From NCBI GenBank assembly GCA_964567435.1, contig CAZMMQ010000036.1, forward strand, positions 1-35,697: 35,697 nucleotides of DNA, in the 5' to 3' direction. A model generated the notes under the pieces. The model worked only from the letters and a program-made list of their open reading frames with translations. It did no database searches and was not told the DNA's origin. A program made the position numbers and the translations under genes. Of this stretch, positions 16,837-25,416 are shown piece after piece (positions within the stretch are counted from its first letter, which is position 1; each line of letters begins with the position of its first letter). This DNA comes from RFSX01 sp964567435 (GTDB lineage: Bacteria > Bacteroidota > Bacteroidia > Chitinophagales > Saprospiraceae).

Positions 16837-17142
16837 ATGTATAAGATTTGTTTTATTCCAATCGTCATCTTTTTAATAATTCTTATGGAGAGCTTTTCTT
16901 CGTCAGGAGAATTTACAAGGATGAGTGGGAAACTGATATATGAGAAGGATAATGGTATTTTTCTGATAACTGATGACACTCATAGAAAAGTAAACTTATC
17001 CTTTGTGTATGATAGTGAAAATAGCTTAGTTGTAGATGACTTTGGATACGTTTTGGTAACAGGACGGTATTACAAAAACATAAATGTGTTGAGAGTGGAA
17101 GAAATAAATGGAACTGATTTGCCAGATATGTGTTATATATAA
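16837..17142 (+). CDS. Small exported or membrane-anchored protein of unknown function
   Basis: A 101-residue protein with an N-terminal hydrophobic segment (residues 5-20, 'CFIPIVIFLIILMESF') that could be a signal peptide or anchor. The remaining 75 residues look like a small beta-barrel or OB-like fold: 'MSGKLIYEKDNGIFLITDD', 'KVNLSFVYDSENSLVVDDFG', 'YVLVTGRYYKNINVLRVEEI'. I do not recognise a family. It has its own upstream gap of 270 bp and a strong terminator 35 bp downstream, which supports it being a real, separately transcribed gene. Confidence 0.6.
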   Translation: MYKICFIPIVIFLIILMESFSSSGEFTRMSGKLIYEKDNGIFLITDDTHRKVNLSFVYDSENSLVVDDFGYVLVTGRYYKNINVLRVEEINGTDLPDMCYI

Positions 17143-17177
17143 TAGATAATTGAGATTGAGTAAGTATAATTATTATT

Positions 17178-17208
17178 AAATGGAGGTCTTCGTCGGCCTC
17201 CATTTTTA
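17178..17208 (+). terminator. Intrinsic terminator of the small exported protein gene
   Basis: AAATGGAGGTC (17178-17188) pairs with GGCCTCCATTT (17195-17205) over 11 bp, including one G-U pair, around loop TTCGTC. A short T-run follows. Confidence 0.85.
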
Positions 17209-17237
17209 ATATCCCTCATACTTATGTAGCAATAAAA

Positions 17238-17268
17238 AAAAGTGAGTGCCTTTTGGGCACTCACTTTT
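17238..17268 (-). terminator. Intrinsic terminator of the metalloprotease gene
   Basis: A 13-bp perfect stem (17238-17250 with 17256-17268; core AGTGAGTGCC/GGCACTCACT) has a 5-base loop. On the minus strand it is followed by a run of Ts, and it lies 24 bp past the protease stop. It is back-to-back with the plus-strand terminator at 17178-17208. Confidence 0.87.
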
Positions 17269-17291
17269 AAAATTTTTGTACTTGCTATGTC

Positions 17292-20200
17292 TTATTTAAT
17301 CACAGATAGTTTAGACAGTTGGACACTGTCTCCATTTCTTAATTGTATAATATAAAGACCTGGCGTCATATTATTAGTCTCTACGCTGGTAGACCCAACA
17401 AATGATTCTCTATGTACTATCTGTCCGTTTGGAGATAGCATCTCTAGAGTCCATTCTTCATTAGTACTTGATTTTTCTAATACTTGGAAAGCGGAATTAG
17501 TTGGGTTAGGGAATATTTCGAAATATCTGTTTTCAGTATCAATATCTGTAGTTGAAGTCGGCGCATCTGCACTCGTATTGATAAGGAATAGAGTCTTATC
17601 TATCCATCCTCCTTCACCGTCGATTACCGTAAATGTAAATTCGTTAGAAATGGCATCTGAGCCATCATGGCGAAATGCTATTCTATTTGCATTAATATCT
17701 TCTTGGGTAAACTGACCACCCATGCCCATTCTAGTACCTTCAAATTCTACAAATCCATTAGCTGGCAAATCCACAATAGTGAATATTAATTCGCTAGCTG
17801 AATTATTATCATCGCTGACAAGTAAATCAGCATTTCTGATAGTGTTAGCAGAGCCTTGTCTGACTTCTAGCACTTCATTATTAACTATGAATGGATTATC
17901 GACGACACCATCAGAACACAACTGCATTTCGAAATTGGTCAAACTCCCGCCTATGCCTGCGTTGTTATCCTCTATTTCCAAAAGCCAATCTCCAGAAATA
18001 GGTTCTCCAGCAAAACTTGTGAATGGCTCTATTGGCCTCATTCTTCTTCCATTGACATTAGGGCAAGCATTATTTAACGCAGCTCCATCATCAAAACCTG
18101 CATTAAACTCGCTGGAATTAAGACAATTGCCACCACTGAAAACAGCTATCCTAGTGCCGGATGGACTTACTAGAAAGGCATTGATGTCAGTCATTCTACT
18201 ATGTCTGCCCTCCACATTTGAGATATTCAAGTCAGTTACATTTCCACTACCGTTCACAAAGATGTTAGAACTTACAGTAGAAGGTCCGCCAGATGAAATA
18301 TTTACAGGCACATCACTTGCTACAAAGTCTGTACAACTCAGCGATGGCGTTGCTAGAGTGTATACTTCTGAACTCACCTCACCAAGACAGTCATTATAAG
18401 CAACAACTCTCCAGTAATAAACTGTACTGTTGTCTAATGAGGCCAAAGCATCCGAAGTAGTCTCTAATCCTACTTCATCAGAAATCAATATGACATCATC
18501 ATCAAATGATGGATTTGTAGCAAATTCTAATCTATATCCAGTCGCATTAGGACTTCCATTCCAGACAAACTCAGGAAGAGATAATACACCAGATATTCCG
18601 CTAGCAGGTGATTCAAGAACGAAATCCTCCATATTGGTACCATTAGCTAGAACGGATACATTAAAGTTTAGTGTATCCGCATTAGGGCCAGTCGCCCTGA
18701 TAACGATATCAAAGATGCCAGAGTTTTGCACATTATTCATATCTAAGGTCAATTCCGTATTGCCTTCTGCGGGAATAGGATTTTGCGAAAATGTAGCTTC
18801 GGCACCAGCAGGTAGTCCAGATACTATTTCTAATGTAACTTCTTCACCATATTCTAAAAATGGTGTAGAACTTATGGTTGTAGACACAGTCTCAGGTAAG
18901 CAAATGTCAAACGACTTTGTCTGAGACTCTACAAAGAATCCTGGTTGTGTTGGCTCATTAATTCTAACATCACCTCTTGATATATTGAAAAAGATATTGT
19001 CATTAGCTTTAACTTTTACCTTTCCATTGCCAGTTCTTACATTCGGTATATTGATCAATTCAGAACCATCATTTGGAGTTCTTTCTTTGAGTATAATTGG
19101 GAATGTTTCAGCGCCGTCTGTTGAAAAATATATGTCAACAAACTGAGCATCGATAATCTCATTATCAGTATTTGCTACATCCCATTCTACCATCATTGTC
19201 TGTCCTGGCTCCGTATCAGTGAAGTTTGCAGGTTCTGTAACTGTAAATGGTCCAGCCGAATCGTTGGAGTCAAATGTAATAGTAGCCCAAGTCAAGCCAC
19301 CTGCAACTGGGTTATTGTCTCTAACAACAAAATTGAAATTAAACTCTCTGGTTCTCGTTGGTAATCTTTCTTCATCCCAGTCAGTACCATTAAGTACATT
19401 GGAGAGTCGAGGAAAAATTCTTGTCTTTTCTGGCCCTGGTCTAAACACTCTAAACATAGGTCCCTCGTTTGCCTGTTCACCAACGTTTTTAGGAAAACCT
19501 GTATCTATTTGCTCCCAAGAGAAGGTTAATTCATCACCGTCTACATCTGTAGCATCACCAATTAATTCGAATGGCGTGCTAATAGGGATGTTAAATCCAC
19601 TAGGCTGCTCTATAGTAACTTCAGGTGATTGATTGTCAGTAAGTGTTCTCTCCCCACAAGTAGAACCACCTCCATCAGTAACAAATTGTCTCATCTGATT
19701 GATGCTACATATATGGAAGTTGATGATATCCCCACCCGTAATATTATCTGGTCCACACAATCCTTGATAAGAAAGAATGGTATTGCCTGAGCCAGGCTCA
19801 CAAGAACTTGCAAAAGCAAATTGATCATTAAGGCCGGCACATTGATTCCAAGTGTGTCCTGCGGCAAATTGATGTCCTAACTCATGCGCAGTTACGGTAA
19901 CAAAGAAAAATTCAATATTGGAATTTCCTACACAACTTACACCTGCAGCTTTTGCTGGACCACAGATGGAACCACCAAATGCAACACCTCCTACATCTGT
20001 ACATCTTGTCGTTAAGACGTGACCTACATCGTATGCATTTTGACCGACTCTAGAATTAATAATGCCAGTGTTTTGTCCAAGGATTTCTGTTCCAACATTT
20101 GGATTAGTATATGGCTCTGTGCTATTGAAGAATATAAGTTGGTCATTATTATCGATTAGCTCAAACTTTATAGCCATCTCCGTTTCCATTAGTAGGTTTA

Positions 20201-20933
20201 ATCTACTAAGACCAGAGTTCATTTTAGATAATACAGCATCTACAGTACCTCCTTGTTGAGTACCCCATGCCCCAGTGGTAGCCATAGCTAATCTATAGGT
20301 TATTTTTTCTACAGGTACATTGGAAGATTTAGTCAGATGCCTTCTTGGTCCTAGTTTTCTCTTCAGACCCTCTGTTTCTAATCTATTGTTAAAATCTTCT
20401 ACAGCACATGTACCATCGACGCCATCAAGATTTGGCTCGTGGTCAGCCACATAGTAGGATATGTAAAAAGGCATCGAATTATCATTCTCTATATACTTAT
20501 CTATATACATGGTTCCGTAAGGAGAATTTATAGCTCCATGGAACCCATAATTATCAAAATCAACTCTGGCTATCATACCTGGAGTCTCTATAGAAGAGCC
20601 TAGATAACTTTTGATATGCGGAAACTTGGCAGCTAGTACAGGACTCATGCCAGGACTTTCTACAAAATCAAATTGCTCTGTGGTGCCATCAGCTAGTGGC
20701 AACTCAAGGACAACACCCTGTTTTTTTGTGTTAAGAAGATCCTCCATTGGCGCTTGGAGAAGTTGGCTTTTAATAGACTCTAAATCAAGATGAAATGTCT
20801 CATAGGCATTTGGAACAATTGTTCTTTGACTTTGATCGACTGAAATTGTTGATTCATTGACTTTCTTCCATGGATTCTGAGAGAAAACAGAACTGGAAAT
20901 GAAAAGTAAAACGAAGAGTGTGGAAAATCTCAT
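17292..20933 (-). CDS. Secreted M12B (reprolysin-like) metalloprotease with P-domain and T9SS tail
   Basis: A 1213-residue secreted zinc protease. In order it has a signal peptide (1-19), a prodomain to about 205 with a single Cys176 that could act as a cysteine switch, and a catalytic domain of about 206-430. That domain carries HELGHQFAAGH, giving zinc ligands His350, His354 and His360 and catalytic Glu351. Ig/fibronectin-like domains follow, then a proprotein-convertase P-domain (about 867-1015), a cadherin-like domain (about 1020-1125), and a type A T9SS sorting domain from about 1137 ('YFEIFPNPTNSAF' to 'LSKLSVIK'). The Met-turn position reads NTILSY, with Leu387 where methionine is usual. 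It is transcribed alone, with a TATATTTG box just upstream. Confidence 0.93.
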   Translation of the reverse strand: MRFSTLFVLLFISSSVFSQNPWKKVNESTISVDQSQRTIVPNAYETFHLDLESIKSQLLQAPMEDLLNTKKQGVVLELPLADGTTEQFDFVESPGMSPVLAAKFPHIKSYLGSSIETPGMIARVDFDNYGFHGAINSPYGTMYIDKYIENDNSMPFYISYYVADHEPNLDGVDGTCAVEDFNNRLETEGLKRKLGPRRHLTKSSNVPVEKITYRLAMATTGAWGTQQGGTVDAVLSKMNSGLSRLNLLMETEMAIKFELIDNNDQLIFFNSTEPYTNPNVGTEILGQNTGIINSRVGQNAYDVGHVLTTRCTDVGGVAFGGSICGPAKAAGVSCVGNSNIEFFFVTVTAHELGHQFAAGHTWNQCAGLNDQFAFASSCEPGSGNTILSYQGLCGPDNITGGDIINFHICSINQMRQFVTDGGGSTCGERTLTDNQSPEVTIEQPSGFNIPISTPFELIGDATDVDGDELTFSWEQIDTGFPKNVGEQANEGPMFRVFRPGPEKTRIFPRLSNVLNGTDWDEERLPTRTREFNFNFVVRDNNPVAGGLTWATITFDSNDSAGPFTVTEPANFTDTEPGQTMMVEWDVANTDNEIIDAQFVDIYFSTDGAETFPIILKERTPNDGSELINIPNVRTGNGKVKVKANDNIFFNISRGDVRINEPTQPGFFVESQTKSFDICLPETVSTTISSTPFLEYGEEVTLEIVSGLPAGAEATFSQNPIPAEGNTELTLDMNNVQNSGIFDIVIRATGPNADTLNFNVSVLANGTNMEDFVLESPASGISGVLSLPEFVWNGSPNATGYRLEFATNPSFDDDVILISDEVGLETTSDALASLDNSTVYYWRVVAYNDCLGEVSSEVYTLATPSLSCTDFVASDVPVNISSGGPSTVSSNIFVNGSGNVTDLNISNVEGRHSRMTDINAFLVSPSGTRIAVFSGGNCLNSSEFNAGFDDGAALNNACPNVNGRRMRPIEPFTSFAGEPISGDWLLEIEDNNAGIGGSLTNFEMQLCSDGVVDNPFIVNNEVLEVRQGSANTIRNADLLVSDDNNSASELIFTIVDLPANGFVEFEGTRMGMGGQFTQEDINANRIAFRHDGSDAISNEFTFTVIDGEGGWIDKTLFLINTSADAPTSTTDIDTENRYFEIFPNPTNSAFQVLEKSSTNEEWTLEMLSPNGQIVHRESFVGSTSVETNNMTPGLYIIQLRNGDSVQLSKLSVIK

Positions 20934-20950
20934 TGTTTGATGTTTTTATA

Positions 20951-20958
20951 CAAATATA
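20951..20958 (-). promoter_or_regulatory. Candidate Bacteroidota -7 box for the metalloprotease gene
   Basis: On the minus strand the bases read TATATTTG, an exact match to TAnnTTTG, ending 17 bp before the ATG at 20933. This implies a leader of about 10 nt. No TTG was found at the -33 distance, so the call rests on the -7 box alone. Confidence 0.45.
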
Positions 20959-21048
20959 AAAATGGAAACGCTTATGAAGATTTAAGGTTTAGGAATTTGG
21001 CGACATCAAGCCATTGTTTATCAGTAAAAGTCTTTAAAAATTCAGAAA

Positions 21049-21084
21049 AATCAGATAAAGCAGAAAAAACTGAAAAATCTGATT
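21049..21084. promoter_or_regulatory. Inverted repeat upstream of the AbrB-type gene, possible operator
   Basis: AATCAGAT (21049-21056) and ATCTGATT (21077-21084) are exact inverted repeats 20 bp apart, ending 24 bp before the GTG start. The two arms sit about 28 bp centre to centre, on nearly the same helix face. Autoregulation is typical of AbrB/MazE proteins, but binding here is inferred. Confidence 0.45.
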
Positions 21085-21108
21085 AATTTTACACCAGAAT
21101 TACAAAAA

Positions 21109-21342
21109 GTGGACAAAACGACGTTTTCAGTAGAGGCTATTGTAAGCTGTGATGACAGAGGTCAGTTAGTTTTGCCTAAGGAGGTTAGGAAAAGACTCAA
21201 AATCACTTCTGGAGAAAAAATGGCCTTATTGAATGTCACTCACAAGGAAAATGAGTTTTTGTTGACATTGATTCGAGTAACCTCGCTGGAAGAATTGATA
21301 AAAAATTATATGACCCCAGTAGTCAAGGACATAATCAAATAA
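21109..21342 (+). CDS. AbrB/MazE/SpoVT-type DNA-binding protein without a toxin partner
   Basis: A 77-residue swapped-hairpin transcription factor. The SpoVT-AbrB domain covers about residues 8-50: 'VEAIVSCDDRGQLVLPKEVRKRLKITSGEKMALL', with the usual DxRGQ and LPKEVR motifs. A short C-terminal helix with LEELI and 'MTPVVKDIIK' follows. The start is GTG at 21109. No toxin gene (PIN, MazF or other) lies next to it: the upstream gene is a divergent protease and the downstream gene is convergent. It is therefore an orphan regulator, perhaps acting on its own promoter through the inverted repeat just upstream. Confidence 0.85.
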   Translation: MDKTTFSVEAIVSCDDRGQLVLPKEVRKRLKITSGEKMALLNVTHKENEFLLTLIRVTSLEELIKNYMTPVVKDIIK

Positions 21343-21396
21343 TAAGTCTGTATTTACTTACAGCGTGATTTTCATTGAGATTGATATCATTTTTTG

Positions 21397-21431
21397 AAAG
21401 AGCGCCGCAGGGAACTGTGGCCTCTTTTTTT
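21397..21431 (+). terminator. Intrinsic terminator of the AbrB-type gene
   Basis: GCCGCAG (21404-21410) pairs with CTGTGGC (21415-21421) around GGAA. The stem is extended by AAAGAG/CTCTTT across a one-base bulge, and a T-run continues to 21431. This is a textbook Rho-independent terminator. Confidence 0.88.
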
Positions 21432-21458
21432 ATCTACGCTATCCAGTATGAACATGTT

Positions 21459-24400
21459 CTAAAAGATGGCTCGTAGTTGAGCGCCAGCATTATGTACTGT
21501 TCTATTACCTTCTGATTTACGGGCACTGTAATTAAAGATCAAGTCAAAATTTTTACCGACTCGTCTGGTATAATTAGACTGAATTAAAATATTTGTACCT
21601 GGGGTCAGCCCTTGAAGCATTTCAAAAGTCACGGCTGGATTGTTGCTGCCGTCCATGTTAATGAAAACAAGATTGGTGCTGATTTGAAGATTGGATGTCG
21701 AAGATTTACGCCAGGTTAATTCCAGACTAAAATCTTGTTGTAGCGATCGTTGATGCGTTTCGGCTTCTACGGCAAGCGCATCCAAAATATTTGTGTTTCT
21801 CTCAATTCGATATCTGGATATTAATCTTAGGTTAGTCGTGGGCCTGAAATTGATTTGGGGTATAACTCTCCAGAATTCTATGTCAAAATCTTGAATCGAA
21901 AAATTTGATAGATGATCTCTACTGCCTAGTCCAGTCTCTACTATAAAGTCAATTGATTTCACAATATTAATTCTGGACCTGGTAAAAAATTCTTGATTTG
22001 TCCTCCTTATATTATCCGTGACTTGTGCTGTCTGATTTCCTATGGTTCTGTATGACAACTGTATATCATAATCTGTTTGACCCCTGTTGAAAAATAGGTC
22101 ATTATCTATAGCGGTATTGAAGGCAATCAACCCTGGATTATCTATGTCGAGAATTATCGGGGTGAAGAGACCACCAAGAGAATCTGTTTCTGATCTCTGG
22201 TCTAATCTATATCGGGTACTCCACTGAAACTTATTCCAAAAACTATTTTTGTTTTTGATAAATTTCTTTGGGATTATTCGCAATGACTGATTTAGAATAG
22301 TATTGTTTGAGTTGATAAATTCATTATTAAAAATAGATATCCGCTCATAGTTTGCTTGGTCAATAAAAGTGGCAATTTCAAATTCGAACACTTGCGGAAT
22401 ACTATCCATATTGGAGTCTATCCAGACATAGGACCCCTCACCACGCTGTACTTCGACAAATTGAAATTCTACTTTTGGTTCTTGTCCACTGTTGGATTCG
22501 TAGTAGGTCGTAAGTGTAATGCCCTTATTGTATAGATTGAGACGATGTTCCACAGTCCCTAATAGAGTTTGTTTACTTCTGTCGTTATCTATGTTATCTA
22601 CATCCTTAAAGTCTCTATAGGTAATATTCCACTTTAGATCAGATGTTTGAGATGATTTCCAAGTGCCACCTAATGCATAATCATTTGATACTGATGTTCT
22701 AGTGAGTGCTGTTCTTTCTTGACCAAGTATTTTGTCATCTATCCTTCTTGTAATGGAAGCATTGATATTAAATGGTTTGTTTGGGGAAGAGGTGACAAAA
22801 CCTTTGATCAGATCGTAATTGAAACTATTTATATCCAAGGTGTCACTATCTAGAGCTTCAGCTATATTTCTCTCTTTTTCGTAATAGGTGCCAATTGTCC
22901 AATTGGGAGCAAGTGAATATTCTAGCGTAGCCTTAGGTCTTATAAATGCTGTTTTCTCATTGAGGAAATCACTGTTAGAATTGAGCAAGGTAGATGCGGC
23001 ATCTATATATAAGCGACCAATTCGATGTCTGCCAACAATAGTGTGCTTCAGACCATCATAGATATCCTTATTATGAAACCCAGAAAAATTGTATCCAAAT
23101 TCTGAAATGCCTTTACCCAAAGAAAATCCAGTGCTATGTAATATCTGATCATTTGTTGTGGTCAATCTGGTCAAATTCCAATCTCTAATAAATTCTGTTG
23201 GCCGATAAGGATTGAGTGGATTGTATGATTTCTGTCTTAACTCGATCTGCGAAGAAGAGGTGATAGACCATGGAAAAATATTTGTACTATCAGGTTGAGC
23301 GCCTCCCAATAATCTGGTATCACTAAACTTTGCTAATACTGCTAAGCCAAGATTATCTTCATTGTCTATACTAGAAAAACGATTGAGGTCAAATTGGCTT
23401 AGTGCCGCCTCTATGTTGACTGCTGTACTGTCTCCTATATTATAGTTAACACCTGTGGTTACCAATTGTCTCCTTTCAGGAGAGACTAGCTGTATGTTGG
23501 TCGAAAAAGAACCACCAGGCTCATACCTATACACCCTACCATTGGTGCCGCTTTCTGTGTCTATGACATAGTCTCCATTCCCTGCACCCACAAAAGAGAA
23601 TCTAGCAGAGACAACATTTTCAGTTTCGCCTGGTGCATGTATTAGAACACCATTGACGACACGATAGGGAATTATACCAGTAAAATCATTCCCTTCTGGA
23701 ATAAACAGGCCTGGTCGTTGAGCTGGTTGGTCCCCACTTTCTTCAAAGATCCTTATATCAGTAGAGTCTAACTGAATATTACCTGTCAGATTTTTACTGT
23801 CCTGCTCATTGTATAGATTGAGATAGGCAGTTATGTTGCCTTTTGTAAATGAGGACTCTGTGGCGTACAACGATCTGAGATAGTTTTGACTGGCAAATTC
23901 ATATTCTACAATTATTCTGGTATTCTCCGTGATAATCATGTTAGGAGTGAATCTCAGTTCTGCACGATTGTAGTCGATGACATAATCGAAGTTTTCTCCA
24001 CGCTTGAGTAGACGGCCATCTGCGAATACTTTTTCAGTGCCAGATAATACTTGTAAAAAAACTTCTCCAGGGTCACCCTCTAATCGATAAGGACCTTGGT
24101 TGCCTTCTGTTATGGTGAGTTGGATTCTATTAAATTTTCCTCTTGAGATAGCAAAACTTCCTTTGTTTTTCGCAGTCCATCCTTTCTTGGAAGAACTGAA
24201 GTTGCTGACGCTAATTCCCTGCAACTTTTTATAATATTTCATAAAATAGCCATTAGGTGACCCTAATTCATAATCACCAGCAATCACAGTTGTCCTGTCT
24301 TTTTGTACCTCGATAAATACCTTGTCAAACTCCTGTAACACCTGAGTATTTCCTTCGGGTTGTATAGGGATATTATCATCGGAAATAGCCGCTCTTATAA

Positions 24401-24968
24401 GTAATCCATTCCCTAAGTCACCAGTCATTTGCAGATTAAAATCTGACATAAGTACTAAATCCTGAGAGTTCCCAAAATTTATCCCTCGAGTAAAACTACC
24501 TGTATACTCCAGTTTGTTGGATTGTATAAATCGTCGATCAATTGTTTCATCCTTGGTATAGTCATTAGCTATCTTGATAATGCTAGATTTTTTGGTGATG
24601 TCATCGGGGTCCATCAAGGATTCAGAAGTGCCAAGATTATAAGGCAGGTGCCTGTATGTGAGTCTAATAGAGTCTTTGGATCTGCTGGACTTAATATCTA
24701 TGCCCCTTTCCACTATTTCAAATGATATGGGCCTATCATCCAGAAGATTGATAACTTTTAGGGAGCTGGGTACTATTGTATTTTCAACGAAGATGACTGT
24801 ATCCTGGTTAAATGTATAAATGTCCGATTTTAGAGAAGAGGTAGAATCCTGTCTGGTTTGGCCAAAAAAGGTAAGATTCATCAGGATAAGACATATTATA
24901 AGAAAGCCTTTGGATCTCGAGATCCGAAAAGTATGGTAAACTGCTTGACTATATATTGACCTATCCAA
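21459..24968 (-). CDS. Large outer-membrane beta-barrel protein of unknown function
   Basis: A 1169-residue protein with an N-terminal hydrophobic segment ('GFLIICLILMNLTFFGQ', residues 21-37) that looks like a signal peptide with a long basic front. The rest is rich in alternating beta strands and ends in 'GAQLRAIF', a terminal Phe typical of outer-membrane barrels. A conserved-looking block near residues 170-240 ('SFTRGINFGNSQDLVLMSDF', 'AAISDDNIPIQPEGNTQVLQ', 'FDKVFIEVQKD', 'VIAGDYEL') recalls large uncharacterised Bacteroidota surface proteins. The only start ahead of the signal segment is TTG at 24968, with AAGGAG about 20 bp upstream; an in-frame stop lies 36 bp upstream. I do not know its function. 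Confidence 0.7.
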   Translation of the reverse strand: MDRSIYSQAVYHTFRISRSKGFLIICLILMNLTFFGQTRQDSTSSLKSDIYTFNQDTVIFVENTIVPSSLKVINLLDDRPISFEIVERGIDIKSSRSKDSIRLTYRHLPYNLGTSESLMDPDDITKKSSIIKIANDYTKDETIDRRFIQSNKLEYTGSFTRGINFGNSQDLVLMSDFNLQMTGDLGNGLLIRAAISDDNIPIQPEGNTQVLQEFDKVFIEVQKDRTTVIAGDYELGSPNGYFMKYYKKLQGISVSNFSSSKKGWTAKNKGSFAISRGKFNRIQLTITEGNQGPYRLEGDPGEVFLQVLSGTEKVFADGRLLKRGENFDYVIDYNRAELRFTPNMIITENTRIIVEYEFASQNYLRSLYATESSFTKGNITAYLNLYNEQDSKNLTGNIQLDSTDIRIFEESGDQPAQRPGLFIPEGNDFTGIIPYRVVNGVLIHAPGETENVVSARFSFVGAGNGDYVIDTESGTNGRVYRYEPGGSFSTNIQLVSPERRQLVTTGVNYNIGDSTAVNIEAALSQFDLNRFSSIDNEDNLGLAVLAKFSDTRLLGGAQPDSTNIFPWSITSSSQIELRQKSYNPLNPYRPTEFIRDWNLTRLTTTNDQILHSTGFSLGKGISEFGYNFSGFHNKDIYDGLKHTIVGRHRIGRLYIDAASTLLNSNSDFLNEKTAFIRPKATLEYSLAPNWTIGTYYEKERNIAEALDSDTLDINSFNYDLIKGFVTSSPNKPFNINASITRRIDDKILGQERTALTRTSVSNDYALGGTWKSSQTSDLKWNITYRDFKDVDNIDNDRSKQTLLGTVEHRLNLYNKGITLTTYYESNSGQEPKVEFQFVEVQRGEGSYVWIDSNMDSIPQVFEFEIATFIDQANYERISIFNNEFINSNNTILNQSLRIIPKKFIKNKNSFWNKFQWSTRYRLDQRSETDSLGGLFTPIILDIDNPGLIAFNTAIDNDLFFNRGQTDYDIQLSYRTIGNQTAQVTDNIRRTNQEFFTRSRINIVKSIDFIVETGLGSRDHLSNFSIQDFDIEFWRVIPQINFRPTTNLRLISRYRIERNTNILDALAVEAETHQRSLQQDFSLELTWRKSSTSNLQISTNLVFINMDGSNNPAVTFEMLQGLTPGTNILIQSNYTRRVGKNFDLIFNYSARKSEGNRTVHNAGAQLRAIF

Positions 24969-25416
24969 AATGTGTACAGACTGCTTTCTCCTTATTAGAA
25001 TTTATATCACAACTATAAGTTAATAACCATTCGTAGTATTTCATCTCACCTTAGTGAAAAATGTCTTCTTAATCTCTATTTCTAGAATTATAAAGGGAGT
25101 TACAAATATTGATAGTGTGAAAAATGGATAGTATCTAACAATAACATGTGCTAGATATAACGTAAACCTGTTGCAAAAATTGGTCCTTTTTGCACCTATT
25201 ATTGATTGGTATAAAATACTTGGTACTCTCTTTTTCGATATATTGCTATTAATGTATATATGTTAGAATTTTGGGAGCTAATAAGCAATTTAGAGACTTG
25301 TATTTTCATCAAAGTTTAATCAGTTAAAATCTGATTCTCCTATAGTATATTTGCAACTCTAAGATTTTTTATACTCAACAAATAGATACTCCTAGCCAAA
25401 AGGAGTTACAGAATTA
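24969..25416. other. Divergent intergenic region
   Basis: This 448-bp AT-rich gap lies between the outer-membrane protein gene (minus) and the peroxidase homologue (plus). It holds the candidate -7 box at 25346-25353 and a hairpin, TGCAAAAA (25172-25179) with TTTTTGCA (25187-25194) around a 7-base loop. I see no gene in it. Confidence 0.55.
25346..25353 (+). promoter_or_regulatory. Candidate -7 box for the peroxidase homologue
   Basis: TATATTTG matches TAnnTTTG exactly and lies about 63 bp upstream of the start codon. No -33 TTG stands at the expected distance. Confidence 0.4.

Noticed and set aside
17722..18924. Long plus-strand open frames (225 and 164 codons)
   Set aside because: They are antisense to the metalloprotease gene, whose frame has clear domains; their composition is that of a mirror frame.
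21109..21342. Antitoxin of a toxin-antitoxin pair, or a mercury-methylation (HgcAB) associated AbrB protein
   Set aside because: No toxin or hgcAB gene is adjacent; the sequence supports only the general AbrB/SpoVT family.
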